From Bacilli bacterium (GTDB lineage Bacteria; Bacillota; Bacilli; Tumebacillales; JAQBPP01), in assembly GCA_028287455.1 (NCBI GenBank), contig JAQBPP010000334.1, forward strand, positions 1 through 5,597: a stretch of DNA of 5,597 nucleotides, in the 5' to 3' direction. This document shows positions 5,481 through 5,597 of the stretch, piece by piece. The notes beneath the pieces are model-generated. The model saw only the letters and a program-made list of their open reading frames with translations. It was not told the DNA's origin and ran no database searches. Every line of letters begins with the position of its first letter. Within the stretch, counting starts at the first letter, position 1. The position numbers were made by a program, and so were the translations under genes.

Positions 5481-5597
5481 GTGACACAGGGAAAACTGCT
5501 CTTAATTGGTGGAGCTGAGGGAAAACAGGGAGAGCGGGAAATCTTATCCACGTTTGTCAAGCTTGCCGGTGGTGCACAGGCACAAATTTATGTGATT
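5481..5597 (+). CDS. cphB: Cyanophycinase, peptidase family S51 (N-terminal fragment, runs off window)
   Basis: Only the first 39 codons are present. Cyanophycinase is a serine-type exopeptidase that cuts cyanophycin (multi-L-arginyl-poly-L-aspartate, a nitrogen store) to beta-Asp-Arg dipeptides. The visible part, KLLLIGGAEGKQGEREILSTFVKLAGGAQAQIYVI, matches the conserved family N-terminus: a first beta strand ending in IGGAE, a K..REIL.FV..AGG helix, then a strand. The catalytic serine and histidine lie beyond the edge, so activity cannot be judged. The GTG at 5481 is chosen because GAGGGTGA (5468-5475) ends 5 nt upstream; an in-frame GTG at 5472 would lie inside that site. It is the only cyanophycin gene visible; cphA often lies next to cphB in other genomes. 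A relative of another S51 subfamily is possible from so short a piece. Confidence 0.82.
   Translation, partial: MTQGKLLLIGGAEGKQGEREILSTFVKLAGGAQAQIYVI

Noticed and set aside
2106..5488. The same 12-mer GCGTGTGACACA at the AAA+ start (2106-2117) and the cyanophycinase start (5477-5488)
   Set aside because: Both cover GTG start codons followed by ACA CA, so the match is explained by similar start contexts. The flanks differ and there is no sign of a duplicated element.
5324..5560. Small open frames on both strands between the glycosyltransferase and cyanophycinase
   Set aside because: They overlap the end of one real gene or the start of the other, lack convincing ribosome-binding sites, and encode nothing recognisable.

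Overview
The window reads as a chromosomal segment of a Gram-positive, probably spore-forming Bacillota of intermediate GC. The signs are strong purine-rich Shine-Dalgarno sites, GTG and TTG starts, U-tailed hairpin terminators, a membrane-anchored small cytochrome c of the Bacillus c550 type, and a SpoVK-like AAA+ ATPase. A relative of Alicyclobacillaceae is a guess from overall character, not shown by the sequence. Most of the window is ordinary housekeeping and accessory coding sequence, with no mobile element, CRISPR array or RNA gene seen.

Layout. Positions 1-1487 (+) hold the C-terminal two thirds of DNA topoisomerase III, cut by the window edge. Converging on it is a small cytochrome c gene (1577-1927, -), whose terminator hairpin lies between the two stops. 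A roughly 180-bp divergent regulatory region follows (1928-2109), with candidate promoters in both directions and a perfect inverted repeat between them. It leads rightward into a SpoVK/CbbX-type AAA+ ATPase (2110-2994) and, 50 bp on, a secreted protein with a copper-amine-oxidase-N-like domain (3045-4058). The strong Shine-Dalgarno of that second gene lies inside a predicted hairpin. After a weak terminator comes greA (TTG start, 4121-4597) with a very clear terminator, then a polyprenol-phosphate-mannose-synthase-like family 2 glycosyltransferase (4686-5381). The right edge holds the first 39 codons of a cyanophycinase (from 5481).

How they relate. The genes do not form one obvious pathway. 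The ATPase and the secreted protein are probably co-transcribed. topB and greA are information-processing genes, and the cytochrome serves respiration. The most interesting item is the cyanophycinase start. It implies that this organism breaks down cyanophycin (multi-L-arginyl-poly-L-aspartate) or a related peptide, and its synthetase gene, if present, may lie just beyond the window. Other points worth a second look are the Shine-Dalgarno-sequestering hairpin, the divergent palindrome, the 24-bp tandem repeat in the topoisomerase linker, and a weak sigma-E-like promoter candidate before the cyanophycinase.
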